A stretch of 5,257 bases of DNA from Gemmatimonadota bacterium (GTDB lineage: Bacteria > Gemmatimonadota > Gemmatimonadetes > Gemmatimonadales > Gemmatimonadaceae). The translations under genes and the position numbers were made by a program. Below, in pieces: positions 5,083 through 5,257 of this stretch. Where the stretch lies: the NCBI GenBank assembly GCA_003131365.1, contig PKVB01000155.1, positions 20,036 through 25,292 of the forward strand. Reading direction: 5' to 3'. Under the pieces are notes generated by a model. That model searched no databases. It was not told the origin of the DNA and saw nothing but the letters and a program-made list of their open reading frames with translations. Positions within the stretch are counted from its first letter, which is position 1. Each line of letters opens with the position of its first letter.

Positions 5083-5257
5083 TCACGGCCGCAGCCGATT
5101 CATTGTTCGCGGAAACGCGATTGCCTCGCGAATGTGATGAATCCCGCATATCCAACCCACCGTCCTCTCCAGCCCGAGCCCGAACCCGGAGTGGACGAAC
5201 GTGCCGTACTTCCTTAGGTCGAGGTACCAGTTGTAGGCGTCGACGGGCAAGCCCTCC
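5083..5257 (-). CDS. asnS: Asparaginyl-tRNA synthetase, C-terminal fragment (5' part outside window)
   Basis: Charges tRNA-Asn with asparagine in the cytoplasm; a class IIb synthetase. Only the last 57 codons and the TGA stop (5083-5085) are in the window. They contain Y-L-D-L-R-K-Y-G, then H-S-G-F-G-L-G-L-E-R, which is class II motif 3 with its ATP-binding arginine, and the terminal I-R-E-A-I-A-F-P-R-T segment typical of AsnRS. The closely related AspRS and archaeal-type AsxRS share motif 3, but the Y-x-W-Y-L-D-L-R-x-Y-G sequence just before it and the F-P-R-T-x-x-R-L-x-P ending favour bacterial AsnRS. The reading frame reaches the right edge open. The gene probably leads a minus-strand transcript that includes the EncFtn gene 51 bases downstream. 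Confidence 0.93.
   Translation of the reverse strand, partial: EGLPVDAYNWYLDLRKYGTFVHSGFGLGLERTVGWICGIHHIREAIAFPRTMNRLRP

Overview
The window is a compact, GC-rich bacterial chromosome segment with almost no non-coding DNA. Codon use, a C-terminal AsnRS tail of the type ending in R-x-x-P, and a short membrane-lipoprotein-rich gene set suggest a free-living Gram-negative-type bacterium. My best guess is Gemmatimonadota or a relative; this is inference, not proof. All genes but one are on the minus strand.

Left block (1-3163, minus strand, transcribed right to left): a four-gene operon, alr (alanine racemase) > deoB (phosphopentomutase) > cdd (cytidine deaminase) > a lipoprotein gene that runs off the left edge. 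Every junction overlaps: alr/deoB share TTGA, deoB/cdd share TGATG, and cdd/lipoprotein share TAGTG. Two of the four genes use rare start codons (TTG for deoB, GTG for the lipoprotein). A good sigma-70-like promoter (TTGAAG, 17 bp, TATACT) sits just upstream of alr. deoB and cdd belong to nucleoside salvage, alr supplies D-alanine for peptidoglycan, and the lipoprotein has no known function.

Middle (3243-4037, plus strand): mazG, a two-domain nucleoside triphosphate pyrophosphohydrolase, is divergent from alr. Its stop codon directly abuts the stop codon of the next, convergent gene, so there is no room for a dedicated terminator between them.

Right block (4038-5257, minus strand): asnS (only its last 57 codons plus the stop are present) > an encapsulated-ferritin-like (EncFtn) gene > a small multi-pass membrane protein > a small YdeI/OmpD-associated-type (OmdA) protein whose N-terminus looks truncated. 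The EncFtn gene is the most unusual item: it keeps the iron-binding residues, but no encapsulin gene follows it and no recognisable encapsulin cargo-loading peptide is present.

I see no rRNA, tRNA, CRISPR array, insertion sequence, phage gene or riboswitch. No stretch over 300 bases lacks a gene. I found no clear evidence of a wholly new multi-gene system. The best leads are the orphan EncFtn, the lipoprotein at the end of the salvage operon, and active-site substitutions in Alr, Cdd and MazG.
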